Counted from the stretch's first letter, positions 42,306 to 52,531 are shown. The stretch: DNA of 64,000 nucleotides from Rhodohalobacter sulfatireducens (GCF_022012475.1 NZ_JAKLWS010000016.1:34639-98638); one strand, 5' to 3'. Numbers and translations are program-made. The notes: generated by a model from the sequence alone, not told the origin.

Positions 42306-43598
42306 ATGATTACAACAGATGTAAAAAGTGCACGCTCATTTGTATCGGATGATGAGTATGCAGAGGCCTTTGAATTGGCTGAGAAAACATACCAACAAGT
42401 AAAAAATCAAACCGGCGCGGGTAGTGAATGGCTGGGATGGCAGCGAATTTTGAAGGAGCCAAATGACGCCGAACTTGAAGAATTAACGAGCCATGCAGAA
42501 CGAATCCGTGAAGATGCGGATATTTTTATTGTATGTGGTATTGGTGGATCGTACACGGGTGCGATGGCAGTTATTAAGGCATTGAACCCCTACTTTAAGA
42601 ATAATGGTCCCGAGATTTTGTACGCCGGCCATCACATGAGCGGCAAATACCTGAAACAGTTGATGGAGTATCTTCAAACCCCAAAAGAGGATGGCGAACT
42701 GAAAAGTGTTTATCTGAATGGAATATCAAAATCAGGTTCTACTCTCGAAACAGCATTAGCGTTCAGAACAATTCGAGCCTGGATGCATGAGGTTTATGAA
42801 GATGCCGCCGACAGGATCATTGCAACAACCGGCAAAGAGGGTGGAGTTATGAACAAAATTGTGGCTGAGGAAGGGTATCAGAAATATATTATCCCGGATG
42901 ACGTAGGCGGAAGATTTTCTGTGCTAACTCCGGTTGGTTTACTTCCAATTGCTGTGGCCGGTATCGACATTCAAACGTTATATTACGGAGCTGTTTCGGA
43001 GTATGAGGGTCGTGAGCAAGACCAGGAAACAATCCTTGAGTATGCTGCTCTCCGATATGCGCTGTTAAAGAACGGACATGCATTGGATGTGTTAACATCA
43101 TTTGAGCCTGAATTGATTGGTTTCACGGCATGGATCCAGCAGTTGCTTGGGGAAAGTGAAGGAAAAGAGGGGAAGGGGATGTTTCCGGCGATGGCCGGCT
43201 ATTCGACCGACCTTCACAGCATTGGTCAAATTATCCAGGAAGGCCGGAGAAATCTAATAGAAACGATATTGGTCGCTAAAAAACCCATTTCTGATTTTAA
43301 AGTACAGGAAACACAGGGAGAAGATATCGATCAACTTGGGTATCTTTCCGGGAGATCATTTCACCAGATTAATAAAAGTGCGCTCGACGGAACTGTTGAG
43401 GCCCATACTGAAGGAGGGGTTCCGGTATTGAAAATTATTATTGAAGAGTTGAACGCACAACAGCTGGGGAAATTGATCTATTTTTATGAGCTTTTCACAG
43501 CTGTGTATGTTTATATGCTGGATGTAAACCCATTCAACCAGCCTGGCGTGGAAGGTTATAAAAAAGCGATGTACAAGTTATTAGGTAAAGATGTGTAG
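42306..43598 (+). CDS. pgi: Glucose-6-phosphate isomerase
   Basis: A 430-residue cytosolic isomerase that converts glucose 6-phosphate and fructose 6-phosphate. The first signature IVCGIGGSYTGAMAV and KSGSTLETALAFR are in the sugar-binding domain; LLGESEGKEGKGMFP carries the catalytic Glu and is followed by STDLHSIGQ with its His. Length is that of the shorter bacterial form. It follows pfkA and is followed at once by a deoxynucleoside kinase gene. Confidence 0.96.
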   Translation: MITTDVKSARSFVSDDEYAEAFELAEKTYQQVKNQTGAGSEWLGWQRILKEPNDAELEELTSHAERIREDADIFIVCGIGGSYTGAMAVIKALNPYFKNNGPEILYAGHHMSGKYLKQLMEYLQTPKEDGELKSVYLNGISKSGSTLETALAFRTIRAWMHEVYEDAADRIIATTGKEGGVMNKIVAEEGYQKYIIPDDVGGRFSVLTPVGLLPIAVAGIDIQTLYYGAVSEYEGREQDQETILEYAALRYALLKNGHALDVLTSFEPELIGFTAWIQQLLGESEGKEGKGMFPAMAGYSTDLHSIGQIIQEGRRNLIETILVAKKPISDFKVQETQGEDIDQLGYLSGRSFHQINKSALDGTVEAHTEGGVPVLKIIIEELNAQQLGKLIYFYELFTAVYVYMLDVNPFNQPGVEGYKKAMYKLLGKDV

Positions 43599-43599
43599 T

Positions 43600-44235
43600 A
43601 TGCCAGATCGAAAAGGGAAAAAATATATAGCGATTGCAGGTAACATTGGCGCGGGGAAATCGTCCCTGACTGAGCTGTTAGGTAAAAATTTTGGATGGAA
43701 AACGTACTATGAATCTGTAGATGATAATCCATATCTTTCTGATTTTTATGAGGATATGAGGCGTTGGAGCTTTAATCTTCAGATCTATTTCCTGTCGAGC
43801 CGTTTTCAACATCAAAAAAAGCTAATGGAGCTGGAACAAAGTCTTATTCAAGACAGGACTATTTACGAAGATGTGGAGATTTTTGCGAAAAACCTGCACG
43901 AAATGGGCTTGATGAGTGATCGCGATTATAAAAACTACTGTGCTCTTTTTGATGAAATGGCTTATTATCTTGAAGCCCCTGACCTGTTAATCTACTTGCG
44001 TGCAGAAGTACCCACACTTGTTAGACAGATCCAGCAGCGGGGCAGGGATTACGAAAATACGATTCGAATTGAGTACCTGGAACGGTTAAATCGGCTCTAT
44101 GAGGATTGGATTGACCGTTATAACCAGGATAAGCTGATTATCGATACAGACAATCTTGATTTTGTAAATAACCAGGATGATTTAGGGAAAGTGCTTGAGC
44201 TGATTGAGCAGAGGTTATTTGGGTTGTTTAATTAA
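43600..44235 (+). CDS. Deoxynucleoside kinase
   Basis: A 211-residue kinase that phosphorylates deoxynucleosides for the salvage of DNA precursors. Walker A reads AGNIGAGKSS at about 11-20; Glu in YYESVDDNPYL, the DRS-like region IQDRTIYEDVEIF, and the lid with RIQQRGRDYE-type Arg residues fit the dNK family. Length is typical. ATG 43600 is one base after the pgi stop; ATG 43591, which overlaps pgi, is an alternative that adds three residues. Base preference (dA/dG or dC) is not readable. Confidence 0.9.
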   Translation: MPDRKGKKYIAIAGNIGAGKSSLTELLGKNFGWKTYYESVDDNPYLSDFYEDMRRWSFNLQIYFLSSRFQHQKKLMELEQSLIQDRTIYEDVEIFAKNLHEMGLMSDRDYKNYCALFDEMAYYLEAPDLLIYLRAEVPTLVRQIQQRGRDYENTIRIEYLERLNRLYEDWIDRYNQDKLIIDTDNLDFVNNQDDLGKVLELIEQRLFGLFN

Positions 44236-44276
44236 ATTGCATAAAAAAAGAGTTCTGTCTATCTTTCAAAGCTATT

Positions 44277-44795
44277 GTGGAAACGTCAAAATTAACATTT
44301 GAATTACAGGAGATACCCGACGGTAAAAGTGAACGTGATGTTTCTTTATCTGAGGGCGATCTTGAATTAGATGATGAAATTACTCTTAAAGAGGGTAATG
44401 TTCATGTCAACTTCTTTAGAACGAATCATTTTATAGAAGTAGATTTTACTGTTGATGTGGATACAGAATTAATTTGTGATCGGTCGTTAAAACCATTTGT
44501 AAGACATTTGAATGGTTCCTATCACGTTCTTTTTGAGCCGGATAACGTTGAAGATACAGAATCAGAAAAAGGCGCTGTTCGGCAGATACCACCGGAAGAT
44601 TTAGTGTTGGATATTGAAAAAGAGGTACGTGATACGATTATGCTAGAGATACCGGTCAGAAAAATACATCCAGATTATTTAGACTCTGAAGGAAACCCGG
44701 AAGATTTTGAAACAAAGCATTATGGACCGGAACCTGATGAGGATGAAATGATAGACCCGAGATGGGCTGAATTGAAGAAACTGAAGAACACTTAA
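44277..44795 (+). CDS. DUF177 (YceD-like) protein
   Basis: A 172-residue protein of the family found next to rpmF across bacteria and linked to 23S rRNA maturation. Supporting signs are the position, the CDR-bearing middle LICDRSLKPFVRHLNG (residues near 61-76) and the closing DPRWAELKKLKN. It has only one Cys of the paired cysteines some members carry. The start is GTG 44277; no in-frame ATG gives a complete domain. rpmF follows after 12 bases. Confidence 0.85.
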   Translation: METSKLTFELQEIPDGKSERDVSLSEGDLELDDEITLKEGNVHVNFFRTNHFIEVDFTVDVDTELICDRSLKPFVRHLNGSYHVLFEPDNVEDTESEKGAVRQIPPEDLVLDIEKEVRDTIMLEIPVRKIHPDYLDSEGNPEDFETKHYGPEPDEDEMIDPRWAELKKLKNT

Positions 44796-44807
44796 AACGG
44801 AATATAA

Positions 44808-44987
44808 ATGGCACATCCAAAACGAAAAACGTCAAAGTCTCGAAAAAATAAGAGGCGTTCTCACCATGGATTGTCGGAGGTTCAACTCACAGAATGCACG
44901 AACTGTGGCGCTTTACATCGGCGGCATCATGTGTGCATGGAGTGTGGATACTATCGCGGCAGACAGGTGATTAATACATCAAATTAA
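44808..44987 (+). CDS. rpmF: 50S ribosomal protein L32
   Basis: A 59-residue basic ribosomal protein. It starts [20 protein letters not shown] and has a zinc ribbon with C30-x2-C33 and C43-x2-C46, then YYRGRQVI. It sits between DUF177 and plsX, the standard order, and shares their transcript. Confidence 0.97.
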   Translation: MAHPKRKTSKSRKNKRRSHHGLSEVQLTECTNCGALHRRHHVCMECGYYRGRQVINTSN

Positions 44988-45002
44988 TCTAAAGGTAACC
45001 AC

Positions 45003-45995
45003 ATGGTGATTGCTGTTGATGCGGTAGGAGGGGACCACTTTCCAAAAGTACCGGTACAAGGAGCAGTTCAGGCATTACAGGAAAATTCGGAAATAGAGAT
45101 TCTCTTAGTCGGGCCTAAAGAGATGATTCAGTCGGAATTACAGGAAGTTGAGTACGATTCCGATAGAATTCATATTCTGCATGCTCCCGAGATAATCTCA
45201 ATGAATGAATCGCCTGCTGCTGCCGTCAAATCTAAACAATCATCATCCATTGCCGTTGGACTCACGGCTCATAAAAGAGGGGAATGCGAAGCTTTTGTTA
45301 GTGCCGGAAATACCGGTGCACTGCTTGCTGCATCCACTTTTATGCTGGGGAAACTTGAAGGAGTGATACGGCCTACAATTGCCGCTACTTATCCCACATT
45401 AAAAGGTGTGAGTCTTCTGACCGATGCAGGAGCTAATCTTGAACTGAAACCAGAGATGTATCTCCAGTTTGCTAAGATGAGCAGAATACTTGCGAAGGAA
45501 ATTTTAGAAATCAAAAATCCTACAGTCGGCCTTATGAATGTGGGTGAAGAACCTGAAAAGGGATTGGAACTCCATAAAGAAGTATATAATTTACTTTCAA
45601 CATTGAGTTATTTCTCAGGGAATATTGAAGGGAAAGATATTTTGTACGGGAAAACAGATATCTATCTTGTAGATGGATTTTGTGGCAATGTTTTACTGAA
45701 GTTCGGTGAATCAATTCCGGAAATTCTACAACATTTGCTTAAAAAAACAATGGCAGAAGATGGGGTCGACCCCGAAATGCAAAAAAGGGTATTTGGAATC
45801 CTTTCAAAATCACTTAGTGCTTTTAATTATGAATATGTGGGCGGCATCCCTTTTCTTGGTGTAAATGGAATGAGTCTTGTGGGACATGGCGGCAGTTCGG
45901 CAGTGGCTATAAAAAATATGATATTTAACGCCGTGCATTGCGTGAAGCAACAGATAAACAAAAAAATTATAGCATCTCTAAACGAAAAAAACTGA
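45003..45995 (+). CDS. plsX: Phosphate acyltransferase
   Basis: A 330-residue enzyme that turns acyl-ACP into acyl-phosphate for phospholipid synthesis. The start VIAVDAVGGDHFPKVPVQGA is the family signature, with later VSAGNTGALLAAS, TDAGANLELKPEMY, MNVGEEPEKG and DGFCGNVLLKFGES. It has the usual length and location, 15 bases after rpmF and four before fabH. Likely a peripheral membrane protein. Confidence 0.97.
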   Translation: MVIAVDAVGGDHFPKVPVQGAVQALQENSEIEILLVGPKEMIQSELQEVEYDSDRIHILHAPEIISMNESPAAAVKSKQSSSIAVGLTAHKRGECEAFVSAGNTGALLAASTFMLGKLEGVIRPTIAATYPTLKGVSLLTDAGANLELKPEMYLQFAKMSRILAKEILEIKNPTVGLMNVGEEPEKGLELHKEVYNLLSTLSYFSGNIEGKDILYGKTDIYLVDGFCGNVLLKFGESIPEILQHLLKKTMAEDGVDPEMQKRVFGILSKSLSAFNYEYVGGIPFLGVNGMSLVGHGGSSAVAIKNMIFNAVHCVKQQINKKIIASLNEKN

Positions 45996-45999
45996 TTGA

Positions 46000-46986
46000 A
46001 TGTCTGTAAAGCGAGCCAAGATTAGCGGGGTTGGTCATTTTTTGCCCGATTATATTTTGACTAATAAAGAACTCGAAGGGTATGTTGAGACAAACGATGA
46101 ATGGATACGCACTAGAACGGGAATTTCGGAACGGCGTATTTTAAAGGATCCGGATAAAGGCACATCTTATATGGCAGAAAAAGCGGCTTTGGAAGCTCTT
46201 GAGGATGCCGAAGTGGATGCTAAAGATATTGATGCCATAATAGTTGCAACCGTTACCCCGGATTATATGTTTCCTGCAACAGCTGCACTTGTGCAAAAAC
46301 GTATAGGTGCGGAAAATGCTTATGGATTTGATCTTTCCGCCGCGTGTTCAGGATTTCTATTCGCATTGTCGAACGGAAGTATGATGATTGAATCGGGCCG
46401 TGCAAAAAAAGTATTGGTAATTGGTGCTGATAAGATGAGTGCCATAGTAGATTTTACAGATCGCACTACTTGTATACTTTTTGGTGATGCTGCAGGCGCC
46501 GTAGTTTTAGAAGAAACCGAGGGCGATGGCATTATCGATTTTGTACAGCATACTGATGGTGACGAAGAATGTTTACTCTATCAACCCGCAGGTGGAAGTT
46601 TAAATCCTGCAAGCGAAGAGACGGTAAAAAATAAAATGCACTTTATTCGCCAGGACGGTCGTGCAGTCTTCAAGAAAGCCACCGAAGGAATGGCTGATGT
46701 TTCTCTTGAAATTATGGAAAGAAACAATCTGAGTGGCGATGATGTTGCCTGGCTTGTCCCACATCAAGCCAATCAAAGAATTATTAGTGCAACGGCTCGA
46801 CGAATGGGACTTTCCGAAGAGAAGGTGATGGTAAATATAGGTAAATATGGTAATACCACTGCTGCTACGATTCCTCTTTGTTTATATGATTGGAAAGATC
46901 AGCTCAAGGATGGGGATAATATTATTCTTTCAGCATTCGGCGGTGGATTAACATGGGGAGCTGTTTACTTGAAATGGAGGAAGTAA
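46000..46986 (+). CDS. fabH: Beta-ketoacyl-ACP synthase III
   Basis: A 328-residue enzyme that starts fatty acid synthesis by joining acetyl-CoA (or a branched starter) with malonyl-ACP. The triad is C116 in SAACSGFLFAL, the His in VPHQANQRII (near 255) and the Asn in KYGNTTAA (near 285). The start has TNDEWIRTRTGISERR. The stop shares a base with the fabD ATG (TAATG), so the two are coupled. Confidence 0.97.
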   Translation: MSVKRAKISGVGHFLPDYILTNKELEGYVETNDEWIRTRTGISERRILKDPDKGTSYMAEKAALEALEDAEVDAKDIDAIIVATVTPDYMFPATAALVQKRIGAENAYGFDLSAACSGFLFALSNGSMMIESGRAKKVLVIGADKMSAIVDFTDRTTCILFGDAAGAVVLEETEGDGIIDFVQHTDGDEECLLYQPAGGSLNPASEETVKNKMHFIRQDGRAVFKKATEGMADVSLEIMERNNLSGDDVAWLVPHQANQRIISATARRMGLSEEKVMVNIGKYGNTTAATIPLCLYDWKDQLKDGDNIILSAFGGGLTWGAVYLKWRK

Positions 46987-47873
46987 TGCGAACAGCTATA
47001 TTATTTCCCGGCCAGGGATCGCAAAAAGTTGGAATGGGCCTCGAGCATTATGAGTCAAATCCTAAATTTCGGTCCATAATTGATGAAGCCGATGAACTGT
47101 TGGATTATTCTTTAAGCGAAATTATGTTTGAAGGACCGTCTGATGAATTAACTCAGACGAAGTACACACAACCGGCCATCTTTCTTCACTCCTATGCTCT
47201 ATATACAACTCTTGATCTGGATCCGGATGTGATGGCTGGCCACAGCCTTGGTGAATTTACGGCACTGACAGCGGCTGGAGCACTCGAATTTGAATCAGCC
47301 CTGGAGCTGGTAGCCCTGAGGGGGCAAAAGATGCAGGAAGCCGGTGATGAAAATCCGGGAACGATGGCTGCAATTATCGGGATGGATGATGAAACTGTAG
47401 ATTCAATTTGTGAAGAAGCATCCGATGAGATTGGAAAACCGGTAGTACCGGCTAATTACAATTGTCCGGGCCAGCTTGTAATCTCCGGGGATGTTGATGC
47501 TGTTCACAAAGCTGTAGATATTGCCAAGGAGCAAGGCTGCCGTTTAGCAAAAATTTTACCTGTCAGCGGCGCGTTTCATTCTCCGTTGATGAAATCAGCT
47601 TATGATGCATTGGAGGAAAAACTGGAAAACACCACATTTTTTCGCCCTCGTTACAAAGTATTTAGTAATTTTACGGCCGAATCCACAAGAGATATCGGTG
47701 AATTAAAAGATAATGTTCTCCAGCAGCTTGTGAATCCTGTACGATGGACGCAAACCTTGCTCAATATGGAAAAAGATGAAGTAAATTCGTTTGTTGAGGT
47801 TGGCCCCGGAAATGTCTTGCAAGGGTTGGTCAAACGAACACTGAAAGAAGTAAATATTGAAGGATATCAATAG
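46986..47873 (+). CDS. fabD: Malonyl-CoA:ACP transacylase
   Basis: A 295-residue enzyme that loads malonyl groups onto ACP. The FPGQGSQKVGMG start, AGHSLGEFTAL with the catalytic Ser (near 91), and GAFHSPLM with the catalytic His (near 198) are all present. ATG 46986, one base into the fabH stop, gives the standard start; the frame open from 46953 is only fabH overlap. fabG follows after six bases. Confidence 0.97.
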   Translation: MRTAILFPGQGSQKVGMGLEHYESNPKFRSIIDEADELLDYSLSEIMFEGPSDELTQTKYTQPAIFLHSYALYTTLDLDPDVMAGHSLGEFTALTAAGALEFESALELVALRGQKMQEAGDENPGTMAAIIGMDDETVDSICEEASDEIGKPVVPANYNCPGQLVISGDVDAVHKAVDIAKEQGCRLAKILPVSGAFHSPLMKSAYDALEEKLENTTFFRPRYKVFSNFTAESTRDIGELKDNVLQQLVNPVRWTQTLLNMEKDEVNSFVEVGPGNVLQGLVKRTLKEVNIEGYQ

Positions 47874-47879
47874 AATAAA

Positions 47880-48626
47880 ATGATCAATCTTAAAGAAAAA
47901 AATTGCCTGGTTACAGGTGGCAGTCGTGGAATTGGAAAATCAATTGCTCTTACGTTAGCTAAAGCCGGTGCTAATGTAGCGATAACATACGCAAGTTCAG
48001 CCGATGCTGCTGCCGAGGTTGTTAAGAATATTGAAAATGAAGGAGTGAAAGGAATCTCCTATCAAGCCGATGCCGTTCAATTTGACCGGGCAGAAGAAGT
48101 AATTTCTGATATTGTTGAGAATTGGGGATCATTGAATGTAGTGGTCAATAATGCAGGTATCACTAAAGATAATTTGATACTCAGAATGGATGAGAAAGCG
48201 TGGGATGATGTAATCACCACCAACTTGAAAAGTGTTTTTAACTACAGTAAAGCCGCTGCGAAACCAATGATGAGGGCACGAGGCGGATCAATCATAAATA
48301 TCAGTTCCGTTGTTGGACTGAGTGGAAATGCCGGGCAGAGTAATTATGCAGCATCAAAAGCCGGAATTGTAGGATTTACCAAATCATATGCAAAAGAACT
48401 GGCAAGCCGTAATATTCGGGCAAATGTTGTAGCACCTGGCTATATTTTAACCGAGATGACTGAAAATCTCAACGAAAAAGTATTGGAAGCTATTAAAGAA
48501 GAAACACCGCTTGGAAGGGCAGGAACCCCCGAAGAAGTATCAAATGTGGTTGCGTTTCTTGCATCGGATATCAGTTCATATATTACAGGTGAAGTGATTC
48601 GTGTAGACGGTGGAATGGCAATGTAG
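47880..48626 (+). CDS. fabG: 3-oxoacyl-ACP reductase
   Basis: A 248-residue short-chain dehydrogenase that reduces 3-oxoacyl-ACP with NADPH. The nucleotide loop TGGSRGIGKSIA is at about 13-24, NNAG near 90, and the active-site Ser-Tyr-Lys is in NISSVVGLSGNAGQSNYAASKAG (near 138-160). The end RVDGGMAM is typical. It is part of the fab operon, before acpP. Confidence 0.97.
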   Translation: MINLKEKNCLVTGGSRGIGKSIALTLAKAGANVAITYASSADAAAEVVKNIENEGVKGISYQADAVQFDRAEEVISDIVENWGSLNVVVNNAGITKDNLILRMDEKAWDDVITTNLKSVFNYSKAAAKPMMRARGGSIINISSVVGLSGNAGQSNYAASKAGIVGFTKSYAKELASRNIRANVVAPGYILTEMTENLNEKVLEAIKEETPLGRAGTPEEVSNVVAFLASDISSYITGEVIRVDGGMAM

Positions 48627-48747
48627 CCCATTCTATTAAGACGAATGATTTGAGCGTGTTATTTTATGAACAGATGTTGTATTTTCACGTGTCTAAATAA
48701 ATTTACGAACCTACTTTTAACTACTAAACTAAACAAAGGTCTAACTT

Positions 48748-48984
48748 ATGTCACAGGACGTTGAAGCTAAAGTAAAATCTATTATTGTTGATAAACTCGG
48801 AGTTGATGAATCTGAAGTTGTTGCCGATGCAAACTTCACAAACGATCTGGGAGCTGACTCCCTGGATACCGTTGAACTCATTATGGAGTTTGAAAAAGAA
48901 TTTGATATTAGTATTCCTGATGAAGATGCCGAAAATATTGCAACTGTCGGCGACGCTATCGAGTACATTCAGGAGAAATCGTAG
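48748..48984 (+). CDS. acpP: Acyl carrier protein
   Basis: A 78-residue acidic carrier that holds growing acyl chains on a phosphopantetheine arm. The attachment motif is GADSLDTVE with Ser38. The 121-base spacer from fabG, longer than others in this block, may hold an internal promoter so that this abundant protein can be made at a higher level. fabF follows after 24 bases. Confidence 0.98.
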   Translation: MSQDVEAKVKSIIVDKLGVDESEVVADANFTNDLGADSLDTVELIMEFEKEFDISIPDEDAENIATVGDAIEYIQEKS

Positions 48985-49008
48985 ATATAAACGAGAAGAC
49001 CCCCTTTT

Positions 49009-50253
49009 ATGACCGGACGAAGAGTAGTAATCACTGGAATAGGTGCATTCACCCCTGTCGGTAAAACCGCCCCTGATTTTTGGAACGGATTAATTTCCGG
49101 CAAGAGCGGAGTGCGAACAATTGAACACTTCGATACAAGTGATTTGCCCACAAAGTTTGCTGGCCAAATAGAAAATTACGATTCGAATGACTATTTCGAT
49201 CGAAAGGAGGCCCGCAGGTTAGATCCGGTTACCCAATATGCAATGATCTCTTCAGGTGAAGCGATTGAAGACAGCGGCATCGATCTTGAGAAAGTAAATA
49301 AAGATCGGGTCGCTGTAATAATTGGAACAGGTATTGGGGGGATGCAAACATTTTACGAGCAGTCGGTCGTTCTTCATGAATCCGGCGCAAGACGGGTGAA
49401 CCCGTTTTTTATTCCTATGCTCATTCCCGATATGCCGGCCGGACAGGTATCAATTAAATATGGATTCCGCGGACCCAATTTCTGTGCTGTGTCAGCCTGT
49501 GCTACAGGTTCTCACAACATAGGTCTTGCCTACGATTCTATCCGATATGGTCAGTCAGATATGGCACTGTGCGGGGGTACTGAATCTCCGGTATGGCGAA
49601 TTGGTGTGGCCGGGTTTTCATCCATGAGAGCCCTTTCCCGCCGAAACGAGGAACCGGAAAAAGCCTCCAGGCCGTTTGACAAAGACAGAGATGGTTTTGT
49701 TCTAGGTGAAGGTTCAGCCATGTTTTTCCTGGAATCACTGGAATCTGCACTCGATCGCGGAGCACGTATTTATGGTGAAATTGTTGGCTATGGATTTTCT
49801 GCTGATGCACATCATATCACAGCTCCAGATCCGGATGGAAACGGCGTTTTACTTGCATTAAACAATGCACTGGATATGGCAGAAATAAGCCCCGAGGATG
49901 TGGACCATATCAATATGCATGGTACATCTACACCTCTGGGTGATATTGCTGAAACCAACTCCATTAAAAAAGTATTTGGTGATTACGCCTACAACATCAA
50001 CCTGAACTCTACCAAGTCGATGACGGGGCATATGTTAGGTGCGGCCGGAGCGGCAGAATCGATCGCGACTCTTTTGGCGATCTACCACAGTATGGTTCCA
50101 CCAACTATCAACCAGGATAATCCTGATCCGGAATGTGATTTGAATTACACTCCTAACGAACCGGTTGAGCGAGACATTAAATATGCTCTCAATAATGCTT
50201 TTGGTTTCGGGGGACATAACACCACACTTGTTTTCAAGAAGTTTGAAAAATAA
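49009..50253 (+). CDS. fabF: Beta-ketoacyl-ACP synthase II
   Basis: A 414-residue condensing enzyme that elongates acyl-ACP. Catalytic C164 lies in VSACATGSHNIG; the two His are in NMHGTSTPLGD (near 304) and MTGHMLGAAGA (near 341). The opening RRVVITGIGAFTPVG and the closing NNAFGFGGHNTTLVF are standard. It ends three bases before rnc. Confidence 0.97.
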   Translation: MTGRRVVITGIGAFTPVGKTAPDFWNGLISGKSGVRTIEHFDTSDLPTKFAGQIENYDSNDYFDRKEARRLDPVTQYAMISSGEAIEDSGIDLEKVNKDRVAVIIGTGIGGMQTFYEQSVVLHESGARRVNPFFIPMLIPDMPAGQVSIKYGFRGPNFCAVSACATGSHNIGLAYDSIRYGQSDMALCGGTESPVWRIGVAGFSSMRALSRRNEEPEKASRPFDKDRDGFVLGEGSAMFFLESLESALDRGARIYGEIVGYGFSADAHHITAPDPDGNGVLLALNNALDMAEISPEDVDHINMHGTSTPLGDIAETNSIKKVFGDYAYNINLNSTKSMTGHMLGAAGAAESIATLLAIYHSMVPPTINQDNPDPECDLNYTPNEPVERDIKYALNNAFGFGGHNTTLVFKKFEK

Positions 50254-50256
50254 TTA

Positions 50257-51015
50257 ATGCTCTATCGACTCAAAAAATGGTTGTGGAAAGATAAGGGTCC
50301 GATACAATCTGAGTCGAGAGAACGTTTACAAAAACTTGAGAACACCTTAGATCTTACTATTCCCAGCGAGTATCAACAGCTTTTTCAGAAGGCTCTGCGT
50401 CATAAGTCTATTGTAGATAATGACAAGTTCGAGTCTTATGAAACGTATGAAAGACTTGAATTTTTGGGGGATGCCGTACTTGATCTGATTGTCACTGAGA
50501 TTCTATTCGAAAAATATCCCAAAGAAAATGAAGGATTTTTGACGAAGCTCCGTGCTAAAATCGTTCGGGGAGACACACTCTTCGAGATATCCAAGAAATT
50601 GGGTTTAAGTGAGTTCCTGGAGATCGGTGAAAGGGCTGCAGGCCAGGGGATCGAGTTATCAAAAAGCGTTCTTTCCGATGTATATGAAGCTCTAGTCGCA
50701 GCGATCTACATATCAAGCGGCTACGACAGTGCTCACAGATTTGTCTCATCTCATATCGACCGTTTTATTGATTTCAAGCAGGTTGTAAAAGTTATTGACA
50801 ACTACAAGAGCCTGCTGATGGAATATTCACAATCTGAAAAGCTAAAACTTCCAAATTACCAGGTGATTTCGGAGGAAGGCCCGGGACATAATAAGACATT
50901 TTATGTGGCTGTTTTTATAGAAAATAAGAAATTGGGAGAGGGAACCGGCAAGAGTAAAAAGAAAGCGGAGCAGGAGGCTGCAAGGAATGCACTTGAAGCA
51001 TTGGGTGAAAAATAA
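50257..51015 (+). CDS. rnc: Ribonuclease III
   Basis: A 252-residue double-strand-specific RNase that processes rRNA and mRNA. The signature ERLEFLGDAVLDLIV (near 65-79) carries the metal-binding Glu and Asp, and the second acidic cluster is in SDVYEALVAAIYI. Residues about 185-252 form the double-stranded RNA-binding domain, ending KKKAEQEAARNALEALG. There are about 25 extra N-terminal residues before the usual start of the domain. It is the last gene of the fatty acid block, a common pairing with fabF. Confidence 0.96.
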   Translation: MLYRLKKWLWKDKGPIQSESRERLQKLENTLDLTIPSEYQQLFQKALRHKSIVDNDKFESYETYERLEFLGDAVLDLIVTEILFEKYPKENEGFLTKLRAKIVRGDTLFEISKKLGLSEFLEIGERAAGQGIELSKSVLSDVYEALVAAIYISSGYDSAHRFVSSHIDRFIDFKQVVKVIDNYKSLLMEYSQSEKLKLPNYQVISEEGPGHNKTFYVAVFIENKKLGEGTGKSKKKAEQEAARNALEALGEK

Positions 51016-51111
51016 TTTCCCAATTAGCAACAAATGCCTTTTATTTTTTTGATAAATTAGCCAAGCGTTAACACACGGTCATTTTTTTGAATCCATCCGA
51101 ACTAATATTCC

Positions 51112-52494
51112 ATGATCGCACATTTACTAAAACCGGAACTTGATGAACTCATCGAAAAGAAAGAGTGGGTTACAATTAAGGAAGTACTTGATGATGTACC
51201 GGCAGTGGACGTTGCTGAGTTGTTGGATGATCTAAATCCCGAAGTGGCCGTGGTAATATTTCGGCTATTGAAAAAAAGTAAAGCAGCCGATGTATTTACC
51301 TACCTGAGTTCAACAAAGGGTGTTGAGTTGTTGGAGACGTTTAGCCGTCAGCAGCTGAGTGATGTAATGAACAACCTTGAGCCGGATGAGCGCGTTGCTT
51401 TGATGGAAGAACTTCCGGGAGATCTTACGCAACGTGTGCTTAACTCCATGGCCCCGGAAGATATTGCCCAGGTCCGAAGATTGTTGGGATATCCACCCGA
51501 GAGTGTAGGCCGTTTGATGACCACGAATTATGTTCGCATTAAAAAAGACTGGACGGTAAACCGAAGTTTTGAACATATCCGTAAACATGGCAGAGACGCC
51601 GAAACAGTGAATGTGATTTACGTAGTTGACGAAGATGAAATACTGATTGATGACCTTCGCCTTAACCAGCTTATTCTTGCCGAACCGGATGGTAAGATTT
51701 CCGATATTATGGATAACACCTTTGAAGCTCTGAGTGCTTTTGATGACCAGGAGGAGGCGGTTCGTATGCTGAGTAAGTACGACCGAGTGGCTCTTCCGGT
51801 TGTGGATTCAGGTGGTATACTGGCAGGAATTGTAACGGTGGATGACGTTCTGGATGTTGCAGAAGAAGAAACCACGGAGGATATGCAGTTGATGGCCGGT
51901 ATGAGTGCACTCGATACGCATTACTCTCAAACAGGTGTCACGGAAATGGTTCGTAAACGCTTGGGTTGGCTGGTACTTCTTTTTCTGGGTCAGATGTTTA
52001 CGGTTACTGCAATGGCCAGCTATGAAGAAACACTCGCAGCTGCAACAGTTTTGGCCCTTTTTATTCCTATGATTATATCCAGTGGAGGTAATTCCGGTTC
52101 GCAAGCGGCAACCTTAATTATCCGTGCACTTTCAACAGATGATATTAAGTTTGATCAATGGAAACAGGTACTTAAGCGAGAACTGATGTCCGGGTTAATG
52201 CTTGGATTAATGCTTGGTGTTATGGGTACCATTGTTATCAGCACCTGGATGCTGGTAAGGGGTGAACCCTTTACGAGTGCAGTTTGGTTGCAGGCACTTA
52301 CCGTGGGTACAAGTCTGGTTGGTGTGGTTCTTTTTGGAAATTTAAGTGGGTCGATTTTACCTTTTATTATGACGAAATTGGGACTCGATCCTGCTGTAAC
52401 TTCGGCTCCTTTTATCTCGACCCTTGTAGATGTAACCGGAATTATCATCTATTTTACAGTAGCTGTTCTGCTGCTGCGAGGAGTCGTTCTTTAA
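51112..52494 (+). CDS. mgtE: Magnesium transporter MgtE
   Basis: A 460-residue magnesium channel/transporter. The N-terminal superhelical domain (about 1-125) has repeats such as LLDDLNPEVAVVIFRLL; two CBS domains follow (about 135-250, with VVDEDEILIDDLRLNQLI and LPVVDSGGILAGIVTVDDV); residues about 275-460 form five membrane helices, including PMIISSGGNSGSQAATLIIRAL, the ion-path signature. The cytosolic part senses Mg and closes the pore when Mg is high. It is transcribed alone between rnc and thyA. Confidence 0.95.
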   Translation: MIAHLLKPELDELIEKKEWVTIKEVLDDVPAVDVAELLDDLNPEVAVVIFRLLKKSKAADVFTYLSSTKGVELLETFSRQQLSDVMNNLEPDERVALMEELPGDLTQRVLNSMAPEDIAQVRRLLGYPPESVGRLMTTNYVRIKKDWTVNRSFEHIRKHGRDAETVNVIYVVDEDEILIDDLRLNQLILAEPDGKISDIMDNTFEALSAFDDQEEAVRMLSKYDRVALPVVDSGGILAGIVTVDDVLDVAEEETTEDMQLMAGMSALDTHYSQTGVTEMVRKRLGWLVLLFLGQMFTVTAMASYEETLAAATVLALFIPMIISSGGNSGSQAATLIIRALSTDDIKFDQWKQVLKRELMSGLMLGLMLGVMGTIVISTWMLVRGEPFTSAVWLQALTVGTSLVGVVLFGNLSGSILPFIMTKLGLDPAVTSAPFISTLVDVTGIIIYFTVAVLLLRGVVL

Positions 52495-52531
52495 GTAAAC
52501 TGATTTTTCTTAATCATTCTGAGTACCTCTT